Assembly: GCA_035415725.1 (NCBI GenBank)
Contig: DAOOGN010000003.1
Coordinates: 1-64,000, forward strand
Source of the DNA: DSWT01 sp035415725
Lineage (GTDB): Bacteria > Chloroflexota > Anaerolineae > B4-G1 > SLSP01
Reading direction: 5' to 3'
Length of the DNA stretch: 64,000 nt
Below are positions 7,397 to 15,836 of the stretch, piece after piece. The position numbers and the translations under genes are program-made. The notes beneath the pieces are model-generated. The model saw only the letters and a program-made list of their open reading frames with translations, did no database searches and was not told where the DNA came from. How positions within the stretch are numbered: the first letter of the stretch is position 1; each line of letters opens with the position of its first letter.

Positions 7397-10300
7397 TCAA
7401 CGCCCTACCAGCGGCAAGAAAATCTGCTTTACCTCCACTTCAAAGAGAGCATCCACGCTCCACGGCCCAACGTTGCCCACTGCATCCACCGCTCGCACCC
7501 GCCAGGCATAGACGCCGCTGGGCAATGTCGCCGTGTACGTCGTGGTCGGGGCGCTGAAGACGCGCGTCCCTACGTGCAGTTGATAGGTTAATGACGAACC
7601 CCCATCTTCGGGCGTCGTCCACCGAAAGACGAGGGACGGCGTCCGCAGGAAGACGCCGCCCGTGGGGGTGATCAACGTCGGTGTAAGCGGCGGCGTCACA
7701 TCATAGGTGAAGGCGGCCCGGGCCGGCGTGGGATCAAGCTGCGTGCTCGCGGCGCGGGCGGTGACGGTGTAATTCCCCTCAAACGTAAGTGCAGGCAACG
7801 GATAGCTCCACGACACCGTTCCCGAAGCCGCCAACCACGTTTCCGCGCCCCAGTTGGCACCGCTCCAATACGCGCCATCGACGCCGCGTTGCACCTGCAC
7901 CATCACGTTCGTCAGCTCCCACCCCAGCGCCGATCCCGCAAAAGCCGGCGTCATGTTGTAAGCCCCACCGGCTTGCGGCGTCAGAATCGCCGTATCGGGC
8001 GTCATACAGGCAGCGAGGAAGTCCAACGCGCGCGCCATCACGCTATCGCGCGACGGACGCGGCACAACTTCGAGCGGAAAACCCAATACCAACAGCCGTT
8101 GACAGCCGGAGATATACTGAACCGCCGCATCGCCGCCTGTACCGCCGCCGTAATGGAGCGCGGACGTCGCACCGTTCACGGGCGCTAGCACGTCGGGAGC
8201 ATCGGCGTCGTATTCACCCGCGGCGTCGAAAGAGAAGACCGGCAGACCGGCGAAAGCACCGCCCGCCGTCGGCTGAACGGTGTACGTCTGTGCATCGTCA
8301 GCGACGTAGCCGGCGCGCAATGTTTGATGCAGGAAGATGGGAGCACGTCCCATGCCTTCGAGATCCTCGGCCAGATTCGTGCCGCTGATGAGCAACGCCC
8401 GCCCGCTGTTCAGAAATGCCGCCAACGCGGTACGCTCAGCCGTGTTCAATGTACCATCCTCGAGTGTGGCTTCTTCACCAAGAAGCCAATCAACAAGTAC
8501 GGTGTCTTGCAGCGAAACAAGACCATCCGCCACCGCCTCATTGCTGGCGCTATTCCACGCATACGATGCGGGTACAGATGCACCGTGAGCGACGACATAA
8601 TCCCGGCGGTTCATCCGCTCAAGCCACAGCCGCGCATTCGGGCCTTCGAGCGGGTCATACTCAATGACGATACCGTCCGCGTCGAGCCGGTCGAAACCGT
8701 TGACGATCAACAACGTGGGCCGATCACCCACCCGTACACCCAAAACCTCCGTAGGGAAAGACTCCCCGCCGTCATTGGTCGCCGTCACACGGACATAGAG
8801 CGTCTGCCCGGCGCTAAGTCCGGATAACGTGTACGATGTCCCGGCGACCGTGACCGGTGCACGCCACGCAAAGCCGTCCGGGCTGGTATAGACGCGATAG
8901 CCGGTCGCCGCTTCCCCGCGCAGTCCCACACCATCCGTCGGCGAGGGTTGCCACGCCACACGCACCGCGCCGCCGCCGAGGTTTTGCACGCGCAGATGGG
9001 TCGGCGGCTCCGGCAATGTGACCAGGTCCACACCGTCGCGCCCCTCAAAATAGGACACGATTCCCTGATAGACGGCTCGAGCTGCCAACTGATTGAAACG
9101 CGGATCCTTGAGCGCCCGCGCATCCTCCGGGTGATCGTGAAAGGCAAGCTCCAACAACATGCCGGGCATCTGCGTCGCGGGATCGTCATCCCACAACATC
9201 CGCAGTTCGCCCAAATCCATCTGACGTTGGCCTCGATCCACCCATGCGGCGTCCCAACCGGCATGAATGTCATGGAGCAGTTCCGTGTGCACGGCGGATT
9301 GCAGTTCCAGGCTACCGGCGGTACGGGGATAGGTATCTCCATTGTGAACATAGGATTCGGTGCCCCGCACCGTGCCATCATAACCGTTCGTGTGCCAGGA
9401 GATAAACAGCGCCTCCTCGCCACTGCCGGCATGATTCCAGCGCGCGTACAGCGGGCGGGCGGTGACATCGTTGAAACCCTCCCCACCGGCGTAATTCAGT
9501 CCCATCCATTGGCTGTAGTAGAAAGTCGCCATCTCCCACCAGGAACGCTGCGGCGGATAGGGCGCATCGGTCACCATACCGTTCAGGCTGTCGAAGCTGC
9601 CACTGCCCAGACGCAGTGCGTCGGCGATCACCACCGCGCCACTGCCTGCCACCGAAGCATTATCCAGCGTCACCGTCGTCGTCCCTGCGTAGAACGGGAA
9701 CGTGCCCAGGTAGCGCCACGTCTGGGGGCGGATGCGCTGATCGAGCCGTACATCGGTCGTCCCGCCAGCATGGGAAACGGTATAATGCGCATCGGGCGCC
9801 CGATTCCCGCCGGAACGCACCCACGCATACAGCGCGTAGTCGCCGCTACGCGGGACGGCAATCTGCCAGGAGGCCGTCGCCGTCGGGATGCCCGCCACGG
9901 TAGCCGCAAAACGATATGTTCCACCGAGGTAGCCGGTCAACACCGTCGTAGCCCACGTTCCCGTTTCAACGTAGCCGGGCGTCCCCTGGTCATTGTCTAC
10001 AATCACGCGCGCCGCGTTCCCATCGCGCTCGCGGACGGGGATGACCGTCGCGCCGGCGTTTTCAAGATAGGCGATCAGATATGAACCTACGGCTTCGGCG
10101 TTGTTGTGATCCTCGATCAGCCCCTCCGTGACGCTGCGTTGCGGACGCCACGCTTGCGAGCTATAGCTCCACTGCCAGCCGTGCCCCGCACTGACGTAAA
10201 CCGCCTTGCCCTCAAGCGCGCGCGAAAACTGCACAGAAGAAGGAGAGACGGTTGCGACAGAAGTCGTCATGGTATCACCAGAACTGCGCGGCAGAAAACT

Positions 10301-10633
10301 CGAAAGTGCATGACATCTCCCATCCTCAGGATCTATTGCCTGCACATAAAGGATACGCCAATCGAGAGACGTGAGCGCCCGTTGGACAGCAGCCTGCACA
10401 ACCTCAGCCTCCAACCCAGCGTCGGCGCGCAATTCCTCCGGCGGCACCTCCAAACAGACGGTGAGCGTTTGCCCGGCGGCAACGATCTGATGCCCAGGCC
10501 AGGGCAGAGCGGCATCTTCAAGAAGCGCCGCCGCCTGTGCCGCCAGGTCCGGCGGCGGTTCGACCGTCGCCATGCCCCCCATCAACAGCCCTGACACCAA
10601 TACCACTCTCAGCCATTTTCCCCATTCAAGCAT
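7397..10633 (-). CDS. Secreted N-acetylmuramoyl-L-alanine amidase with inserted golvesin-like domain
   Basis: 1078 residues starting at ATG 10631-10633 (AAGGAA upstream), with signal peptide MLEWGKWLRVVLVSGLLMGG. The Amidase_3 zinc site is split. Its first half carries VSAGHG (His151) and the NNAEA glutamate. The second half carries FISWHTNG (His414) and LLELAFHD (catalytic-type Glu). Between them lies about 190 residues with a golvesin/Xly-like carbohydrate-binding fold (GTWATTVLTGYLGGTY, YALYAWVRSGGNRAPDA). Downstream are a fibronectin III-like domain, a Rossmann-like region and two Ig-like domains. The protein ends KQIFLPLVGR. It should cleave the peptide stem from MurNAc in peptidoglycan or act on related glycopeptides outside the membrane. 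It is convergent with the kinase gene, only 24 bp apart. Confidence 0.75.
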   Translation of the reverse strand: MLEWGKWLRVVLVSGLLMGGMATVEPPPDLAAQAAALLEDAALPWPGHQIVAAGQTLTVCLEVPPEELRADAGLEAEVVQAAVQRALTSLDWRILYVQAIDPEDGRCHALSSFLPRSSGDTMTTSVATVSPSSVQFSRALEGKAVYVSAGHGWQWSYSSQAWRPQRSVTEGLIEDHNNAEAVGSYLIAYLENAGATVIPVRERDGNAARVIVDNDQGTPGYVETGTWATTVLTGYLGGTYRFAATVAGIPTATASWQIAVPRSGDYALYAWVRSGGNRAPDAHYTVSHAGGTTDVRLDQRIRPQTWRYLGTFPFYAGTTTVTLDNASVAGSGAVVIADALRLGSGSFDSLNGMVTDAPYPPQRSWWEMATFYYSQWMGLNYAGGEGFNDVTARPLYARWNHAGSGEEALFISWHTNGYDGTVRGTESYVHNGDTYPRTAGSLELQSAVHTELLHDIHAGWDAAWVDRGQRQMDLGELRMLWDDDPATQMPGMLLELAFHDHPEDARALKDPRFNQLAARAVYQGIVSYFEGRDGVDLVTLPEPPTHLRVQNLGGGAVRVAWQPSPTDGVGLRGEAATGYRVYTSPDGFAWRAPVTVAGTSYTLSGLSAGQTLYVRVTATNDGGESFPTEVLGVRVGDRPTLLIVNGFDRLDADGIVIEYDPLEGPNARLWLERMNRRDYVVAHGASVPASYAWNSASNEAVADGLVSLQDTVLVDWLLGEEATLEDGTLNTAERTALAAFLNSGRALLISGTNLAEDLEGMGRAPIFLHQTLRAGYVADDAQTYTVQPTAGGAFAGLPVFSFDAAGEYDADAPDVLAPVNGATSALHYGGGTGGDAAVQYISGCQRLLVLGFPLEVVPRPSRDSVMARALDFLAACMTPDTAILTPQAGGAYNMTPAFAGSALGWELTNVMVQVQRGVDGAYWSGANWGAETWLAASGTVSWSYPLPALTFEGNYTVTARAASTQLDPTPARAAFTYDVTPPLTPTLITPTGGVFLRTPSLVFRWTTPEDGGSSLTYQLHVGTRVFSAPTTTYTATLPSGVYAWRVRAVDAVGNVGPWSVDALFEVEVKQIFLPLVGR

Positions 10634-10808
10634 ACAATTCCTTCGGAAAACTGTTTTCACGTCTAAACGTGCTGAATAGTTCCAACGCCAGAACGAGTTT
10701 AGCACGCTTGAAGGACAAAACAACCCGGGTTGCTCTATCCGGCCCTTGTGTTACACTGCGTCCTATGAAATTACGGATGCCTCATGACAATCTTACGGAG
10801 GACAAAGA

Positions 10809-12185
10809 ATGAGCACGCTCCTGCTGAAAAACGCCACATTGTTGGTCACCATGGACGACCAACGCCGCCGTATCCCTCAAGGCAGTCTTTTTGTACGCGA
10901 CCATGTCATCGAAGCTGTAGGGACGACTTCCGCGCTGGATCACTATCACGCCGATCATACCATCGATGCGACAGACATGGTGATCCTGCCGGGGCTGATC
11001 AACACCCACCATCATCTCTACCAGACGCTCACCCGCGCCGTGCCCGCCGCCCAGGATGCAGTGTTGTTCAACTGGCTCAAGACGCTGTACCCGCTCTGGG
11101 CCGGGCTGACCGGCGAAGCCATCTACATCAGCGCGCTGACCGGGCTGGCGGAGTTGATGCTCTCCGGCTGCACCACCGCCTCCGACCACCTGTACATCTT
11201 CCCCAACGATGCGCGCCTGGACGATGAGATTCGCGCCGCGCAGGAGATCGGCATCCGCTTCCACGCCACCCGCGGCGCGATGAGCCGTGGGGAAAGCCAG
11301 GGCGGCCTGCCGCCGGACCGCGTCGTTGAAGATGAGGCTTTCATCCTTAAGGATACGCAGCGCGTCATCGAAACCTATCACGACGCGCAGCCTTACGCGA
11401 TGCTGCGCATTGCCGTCGCACCGTGTTCGCCGTTCTCCGTGACCGAGAACCTGATGCGCGAATCCGCGCGGCTGGCGCGCGCTTATGGCGTGCGCCTTCA
11501 CACTCACCTGGCAGAAACCGCGGACGAGGAAGCCTTCTGCCTGGCGACTTCCGGGAAGCGCCCCGTGGCCTACGCCGCATCGTTGGACTGGCTCGGTGAC
11601 GATGTCTGGTTCGCACACGGCGTCCACATCAACGCCGCAGAAATCCACGAGATGGCCCACACGCATACCGGCGTGGCCCACTGTCCTTCCAGCAACATGC
11701 GACTAGCTTCGGGAATTGCGCCGGTGCGCGCATACCTGGATGCAGGCGTGCCGGTCGGACTGGGCGTCGATGGTTCGGCCAGCAATGACAGTTCGCACAT
11801 GCTGGCCGAGGCGCGCATGGCACTGCTCTTGCAGCGTGTTTCCGGCAACCCCGCCGGCCTCAGCGCCGAAGAAGCGCTCTGGATTGCCACGCGGGGCGGC
11901 GCCGCCGTCCTGGGGCGCGATGACATCGGGCAACTTGCGCCCGGCAAAGCCGCCGACTTCATCGGGTTACGCCTGGATACGCTCGCTTATGCCGGCGCCG
12001 CCGTCCACGATCCCCTGGCGGCGACCGTCTTCTGCCATCCACAAAATGTCGCTTTGTCCGTGATTAACGGGCGCGTCGTCATCCAAGAGGGGCAACTGCT
12101 CACGCTTGATTGGATACCCACGCTCGAGCGGCACAACGCCATCGCGCGCCAACTGGTTAGGACTTACACCAATTCCCGTTTGTAG
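10809..12185 (+). CDS. Amidohydrolase, probable 8-oxoguanine deaminase
   Basis: 458 residues, TrzN/AtzB/8-oxoguanine-deaminase branch of the amidohydrolase superfamily. Metal and catalytic residues are all present: His67 and His69 in NTHHHLYQ, His233 and Glu236 in THLAE, His270 in FAHGVH, and Asp321 in GVDGSASND. The segment HHLYQTLTRAVPAAQDA is what I associate with 8-oxoguanine deaminases, which convert free 8-oxoguanine to urate. Guanine deaminase or a chlorohydrolase-like activity remains possible. GGAGG lies just before the ATG. The gene is monocistronic, ending before a convergent tRNA terminator. A role in oxidised-purine salvage would fit the glycosylase-like gene 5 kb upstream. Confidence 0.78.
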   Translation: MSTLLLKNATLLVTMDDQRRRIPQGSLFVRDHVIEAVGTTSALDHYHADHTIDATDMVILPGLINTHHHLYQTLTRAVPAAQDAVLFNWLKTLYPLWAGLTGEAIYISALTGLAELMLSGCTTASDHLYIFPNDARLDDEIRAAQEIGIRFHATRGAMSRGESQGGLPPDRVVEDEAFILKDTQRVIETYHDAQPYAMLRIAVAPCSPFSVTENLMRESARLARAYGVRLHTHLAETADEEAFCLATSGKRPVAYAASLDWLGDDVWFAHGVHINAAEIHEMAHTHTGVAHCPSSNMRLASGIAPVRAYLDAGVPVGLGVDGSASNDSSHMLAEARMALLLQRVSGNPAGLSAEEALWIATRGGAAVLGRDDIGQLAPGKAADFIGLRLDTLAYAGAAVHDPLAATVFCHPQNVALSVINGRVVIQEGQLLTLDWIPTLERHNAIARQLVRTYTNSRL

Positions 12186-12256
12186 GCGTCAGTCACTACA
12201 GGCTCTCCGCCGCTTGATTCGAGCCAGGCTTGCAGCAGTCCTGGGGTGCAGACTCA

Positions 12257-12297
12257 ATAAAACGAGCCGGTCGAGCTGTTTAAGCTCGACCGGCTCG
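12257..12297 (-). terminator. Intrinsic terminator of tRNA-Ser
   Basis: A perfect 15-bp stem (12263-12277 with 12283-12297) and a 5-nt loop is followed, on the minus strand, by TTTTATT. It lies 14 nt downstream of the tRNA 3' end, and its symmetry may also stop the converging deaminase transcript. Confidence 0.85.
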
Positions 12298-12310
12298 TGA
12301 GGCTGTACAG

Positions 12311-12397
12311 CGGAGAGGGTGGGATTCGAACCCACGGTAGCCCGAAGACTACAACGGTTTTCGAGACCGCCCCGATCAGCCGCTCCGGCACCTCTCC
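12311..12397 (-). tRNA. tRNA-Ser (CGA)
   Basis: The minus strand reads a complete class II tRNA of 87 nt: a 7-bp acceptor stem GGAGAGG/CCTCTCC, a D-arm, an anticodon stem CGGT/ACCG closing loop CTCGAAA with anticodon CGA (12361-12363), a long variable arm and T-loop GGTTCGAATCC. The discriminator is G, as expected for tRNA-Ser. CCA is not encoded. It would read UCG codons. Confidence 0.95.
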
Positions 12398-12450
12398 CCC
12401 CAACGCGCATTATACCATGAAGAGCCGCCTACGCAACGCCCCCCAGCCGG

Positions 12451-12478
12451 TTGACATCCAACGACCGCCCGCTATAAT
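12451..12478 (+). promoter_or_regulatory. Consensus promoter of gtrA-like gene
   Basis: TTGACA at 12451-12456 and TATAAT at 12473-12478 are both perfect matches with a 16-nt spacer. Transcription would start near 12485, about 50 nt before the ATG at 12536. Confidence 0.85.
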
Positions 12479-12535
12479 CGCAGCAGGTCGCCGAAGGAGC
12501 ACCCGGCTCGACCCATACGTTGACAAGAGGCACTC

Positions 12536-13009
12536 ATGACAAACAAACTTGCACACTGGACCACGAACAACCGTACAGAACTCATCCGCTTCGGTAAATT
12601 TGCAGTGGTGGGTACCATCGGCGCCGTGGTGGACTTCGGCATCCTATACCTGCTCCACGCAGTTCTGCACTGGCACCTGGCGCTTTCCAATACGATCTCT
12701 TTCACCTGCGCGGTGCTCAGTAACTTTACCTGGAATCGTTACTGGACCTACCCCGATTCCCGCTCTAAGCCCATTCGCACCCAATTAGGACAGTTTTTTG
12801 TCGTGAACATTATCGGCTGGGCCATCAACACCGGCATTTTACTGGCGCTCAACGTCCCCTTGACCACCCTGGCAGGCAATCTGAGCTTCGTCGCCACAGC
12901 AGAAACGGCTCACAAAATCGGTTACAATGCGGCCAAAATTATCGCTACCGGCGTGGTGTTGTTCTGGAATTTCTTCATCAACCGCTTTTGGACCTACAAC
13001 GACGTTTAA
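12536..13009 (+). CDS. GtrA family membrane protein
   Basis: 157 residues with four predicted transmembrane helices (about 20-40, 45-65, 85-110, 130-152). Motifs include RFGKFAVVGTIGAVVDFGIL near the N terminus and the two repeats FTWNRYWTY and FINRFWTY that typify GtrA. GtrA proteins help move or position undecaprenyl- or other polyprenyl-linked sugars across the membrane for surface polysaccharide or teichoic acid modification. A glycosyltransferase follows at 13096, consistent with a small glycan module. The upstream consensus promoter and ATG are clear. Confidence 0.85.
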   Translation: MTNKLAHWTTNNRTELIRFGKFAVVGTIGAVVDFGILYLLHAVLHWHLALSNTISFTCAVLSNFTWNRYWTYPDSRSKPIRTQLGQFFVVNIIGWAINTGILLALNVPLTTLAGNLSFVATAETAHKIGYNAAKIIATGVVLFWNFFINRFWTYNDV

Positions 13010-13028
13010 GGGTACCGACTCAGCCACC

Positions 13029-13095
13029 GGCAGAGGAAAAGGGGGCGAAAAAGTGGGATGTAGCGGACAGCAAGTTGACTAGCCTGAATAGATCA
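13029..13095. repeat. Degenerate copy of the composite dispersed repeat
   Basis: The spacer between gtrA and the glycosyltransferase contains GGGGGCGAAAAAG, then GGATGTAGCGGACAGCAAG, then GCCTGAATAGATC, in the same order as GAGGGCGAAAAAA, GTGTGGCGGACGGCGAAG and GCCTGAATAGATA at 4495-4640. It reads open in the glycosyltransferase frame and therefore imitates an N-terminal extension of that gene. Confidence 0.6.
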
Positions 13096-14256
13096 GTGAA
13101 CATCGCCATAGATTACACAGCCGCGGCGCGGCAGGGGGCGGGCATTGGCCGGTACGCCCGCGAGCTGATCGATGCCGTCCTGGCCTCCACCGCCGGGCAC
13201 GATTTTGTACTGCTGACGGCAGCGGCGGGCCTGGGCGAATCATGGGCGCGCACGCGGCAGCGATTGTACGCGACAGCAGCGCGTCCCACCGGGTTGACTT
13301 TCCGCGACTTGCCCCTCACCGATGACTGGATGGCGCGGCTCTGGCAGCGTCTGCGTCTGCCCCTGCCCGCCGAATGGATCACGGGCCGCGTGGACGTCTT
13401 CTACTCCCCGGATTTCGTCCTGCCGCCGCTTCAACGCACGACTTGCGCGCTATTGACCGTCCACGATCTTTCATTTTTGCGCCATCCTGAAACCTTCCCG
13501 CCCAAACTCGGCGCTTACCTGGAAAAAGCCGTACCGCGCAGCGTCGCCCGCGCCGATCACATCCTCGCCGATTCAGAGGCTACCCGCAGGGATCTGATCA
13601 ATCTGCTAGACGTGGCGCCGGCCCAAGTCACCACACTGTATGGCGGCGTCAACACACGCTTCACGCCGCAAGCGGCAAACGATGAACGCGCGTACCTGCA
13701 GACGCGCTATGGCATCGGCGCGCGCCCCTACATCCTGGCCGTCGGCACCGTCCAACCGCGCAAGAACTACATCCGGCTGATGGAAGCCTGTGATCCTCTC
13801 GCCAGACAACGGGACCTCGATCTCGTGATAGCCGGTCGGCCGGCGTGGCTGGCAGAGCCGATTGTGGCCGCAGCCGAAAAACGGCCCTATGTCCACCGGC
13901 TGGGCTTCTGCGACGAGGCAGACCTCCCCGCCCTGTACCGCCAGGCGGCACTCCTGGCCTTCCCCAGCGTGTACGAAGGCTTCGGTTTCCCGCCTCTGGA
14001 AGCAATGGCGTGCGGCACCCCCGTCGTCGCCTCCACGGCCTCCAGCGTGCCGGAGGTCGTCGGGGAAGCGGGGCTGCAGGTCGATCCCCTGGACATCCCC
14101 GCGTGGACGGCGGCGCTGGAGCAGGGACTCGACGACATGACCTTGCGCGAACAACTTCGCCAGGCCGGCCTGGCGCGCGCGGCGACCTTCACCTGGACGC
14201 GAACAGCACAAAAATGGCTGGCAGTGGTGCAAGCAATAATGGAGAGTGGACGGTAG
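13096..14256 (+). CDS. Glycosyltransferase family 4-like protein
   Basis: 386 residues with a GT-B fold. The N-terminal domain has the GxG entry in AAARQGAGIGRYARELI. The C-terminal domain has GTVQPRKN, the phosphate-side LGFCDEADLPALYRQA and the EX7E motif in YEGFGFPPLEAMACG, all typical of retaining GT4 mannosyl/rhamnosyl-type transferases. I start it at GTG 13096 (VNIAIDYTA). The open frame runs further upstream, but only through repeat DNA, and other GT4 proteins begin with such a strand. No good ribosome-binding site is visible before GTG, so the start is uncertain. Donor and acceptor are unknown. GDP-rhamnose from the operon at 587-4417 is one candidate donor. Confidence 0.82.
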   Translation: MNIAIDYTAAARQGAGIGRYARELIDAVLASTAGHDFVLLTAAAGLGESWARTRQRLYATAARPTGLTFRDLPLTDDWMARLWQRLRLPLPAEWITGRVDVFYSPDFVLPPLQRTTCALLTVHDLSFLRHPETFPPKLGAYLEKAVPRSVARADHILADSEATRRDLINLLDVAPAQVTTLYGGVNTRFTPQAANDERAYLQTRYGIGARPYILAVGTVQPRKNYIRLMEACDPLARQRDLDLVIAGRPAWLAEPIVAAAEKRPYVHRLGFCDEADLPALYRQAALLAFPSVYEGFGFPPLEAMACGTPVVASTASSVPEVVGEAGLQVDPLDIPAWTAALEQGLDDMTLREQLRQAGLARAATFTWTRTAQKWLAVVQAIMESGR

Positions 14257-14327
14257 ATAAGGGGAGAAAGACAACCGCCGGCTTTAGTTTTTCAATTTTC
14301 GACTTTAGATTATCCTCGGAGGTATGT

Positions 14328-14996
14328 ATGGGACAAAAGTATACCCTTGCCGTTCTTGGCGGGACGGGCAACGAAGGCCCCGGCCTCGCCATGCGTTGGG
14401 CCAAAGCCGGACACACTGTCATCATCGGATCGCGGGAGGCCGAAAAGGCCCAGCGCGTCGCCGACGAAATCAACACGAAACTCGGCGCCCCGCGCGTCAG
14501 CGGTATGGCGAACGCCGACGCCGCGCGCACGTGCGCTGTCGCCGTGCTGACTGTGCCCTACGCTGTGCAGAACGCGCTCCTGGAAACGCTCAGAGATACG
14601 CTCCAGGGCAAAACGCTGATCAACGTCAACGTTGCCATGAAACCGCCCCATGTCGCCCAGGTCTACATCCCCCCGGAAGGCTCGGCTGCCGAGCAAGCGC
14701 AGGCCATTCTCGGCTCCGGCGTGGACGTGGTTGCCGCGTTCCAGAACGTCGGCGCGGCTACACTGGAAAACCCTGACCATCCCATCGCCTGTGATGTGCT
14801 GGTCTGCGGCGACAAAAAAGCCGCCAAGGCGATTGCCATCCAGCTTGCCGCGGACATCGGCACGCGCGGCATCGACGCCGGTCCGCTGGTCAACGCCAAA
14901 GTCGTCGAGGGGCTAACCTCGGTGTTGATCGGCATCAACATCCGCTACAAAGTGCCCGGATCGGGCATCCGCATCACCGGCCTGCCGGAAGGTTAA
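14328..14996 (+). CDS. npdG: NADPH-dependent F420 reductase (F420:NADP oxidoreductase)
   Basis: 222 residues. An N-terminal Rossmann motif (VLGGTGNEGPGLAMRWAKAG, G11-G17) is followed by SREAEKAQRVADEIN, as in Fno/NpdG enzymes, which transfer hydride between NADPH and F420. The DVVAAFQNVGA and VCGDKKAA segments are also characteristic. GGAGG sits five bases before ATG 14328. The next gene, cofE, starts two bases after the stop, followed by an LLM oxidoreductase, so supply and use of reduced F420 are encoded together. The glycosyltransferase upstream is separated by 71 bp. Confidence 0.88.
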   Translation: MGQKYTLAVLGGTGNEGPGLAMRWAKAGHTVIIGSREAEKAQRVADEINTKLGAPRVSGMANADAARTCAVAVLTVPYAVQNALLETLRDTLQGKTLINVNVAMKPPHVAQVYIPPEGSAAEQAQAILGSGVDVVAAFQNVGAATLENPDHPIACDVLVCGDKKAAKAIAIQLAADIGTRGIDAGPLVNAKVVEGLTSVLIGINIRYKVPGSGIRITGLPEG

Positions 14997-14998
14997 CC

Positions 14999-15766
14999 AT
15001 GCCGCAGCCGTCCATGGCGCTCTACGCACTGCCGGACATCCCCCTCGTCCAGGCCGGCGATGACCTGGCACAGTTGATCCTCGGGGCGCTGGAGCGGGCC
15101 GGACTCACCCTCGTCGACAACGACGTGGTGGTCGTGACGCACAAGATCGTCTCCAAGGCTGAAGGGTGCACCGTGAAACTGGCCGATGTGCAGCCCTCAC
15201 CGGCAGCGCAGGTCCTGGCCGCCGCTACGGACAAAGACCCGCGTCTGGTCGAAGTGATTCTGCGCGGATCGCGCGGCGTCGTGCGCCAGCGCCGGGGCAC
15301 GCTGATTATGGAGACGCGCCACGGCTGGATTTGCGCCAACGCCGGCGTGGATCGCTCCAACATCGCCGGCCCCGCGGGTGAGATAGCGCTCACGCTGCCA
15401 GTTGATCCCGACGCCTCGGCGCGGCGCCTCCGCGAGAGGCTCATCGAAGCGACCGGCGCGGATGTCGCCGTCATCATCAGCGACACGCACGGACGCGCCT
15501 GGCGTCTGGGGACGGTCAACGTGGCGCTAGGCGTCGCCGGGATGTTGCCCATCGCCGATCTGCGCGGGCAGTCGGACATGGTCGGCTACACCCTGCGCGT
15601 CACCACCGTCGCCCGCGCCGACGAGCTGGCAGCGGCGGCGGGCCTCGTCACCGGGCAGGCGGCGGAAGGCCTACCCGTCGTCCTGATCCGCGGTGCCGCC
15701 TACCCCCATGGCGATGGTCGCGCCACGGACATGCAACGCCCGGTTGAAAAAGACTTGTTCAGATAA
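14999..15766 (+). CDS. cofE: Coenzyme F420-0:L-glutamate ligase
   Basis: 255 residues of the CofE/FbiB-N family, which adds L-glutamate residues to F420-0 using GTP in the cytoplasm. Recognisable segments are the N-terminal LPDIPLVQAGDDLAQLIL, DVVVVTHKIVSKAEG (conserved lysine-containing strand), HGWICANAGVDRSN, and the late VIISDTHGRAWRLGTVNVALG metal/nucleotide region. The length fits stand-alone CofE rather than the FbiB fusion, which has an extra nitroreductase domain. GGAAGG precedes the ATG. No other F420 biosynthesis genes (cofC, cofD, cofGH) are in the window, so they must lie elsewhere. Confidence 0.9.
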   Translation: MPQPSMALYALPDIPLVQAGDDLAQLILGALERAGLTLVDNDVVVVTHKIVSKAEGCTVKLADVQPSPAAQVLAAATDKDPRLVEVILRGSRGVVRQRRGTLIMETRHGWICANAGVDRSNIAGPAGEIALTLPVDPDASARRLRERLIEATGADVAVIISDTHGRAWRLGTVNVALGVAGMLPIADLRGQSDMVGYTLRVTTVARADELAAAAGLVTGQAAEGLPVVLIRGAAYPHGDGRATDMQRPVEKDLFR

Positions 15767-15773
15767 AACAAAT

Positions 15774-15805
15774 CGGCGAATGAAAGAAGGCACGCTCATT
15801 CGCCG
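15774..15805. repeat. 10-bp hairpin between cofE and LLM gene
   Basis: CGGCGAATGA (15774-15783) is exactly complementary to TCATTCGCCG (15796-15805), with a 12-nt loop and no T-run. It could modulate processing or readthrough within the operon. Confidence 0.5.
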
Positions 15806-15836
15806 GGTCGCTCAGGCTAACATTCAGGAGGTCATT

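Noticed and set aside
8948..10084. 378-codon plus-strand frame inside the amidase gene
   Set aside because: Antisense shadow; the minus-strand frame has signal peptide, zinc-site residues and a ribosome site.
12186..12310. Attachment site or integrated element at the tRNA-Ser 3' end
   Set aside because: No integrase, no repeated tRNA 3' segment nearby, and the gene is followed by its own terminator.
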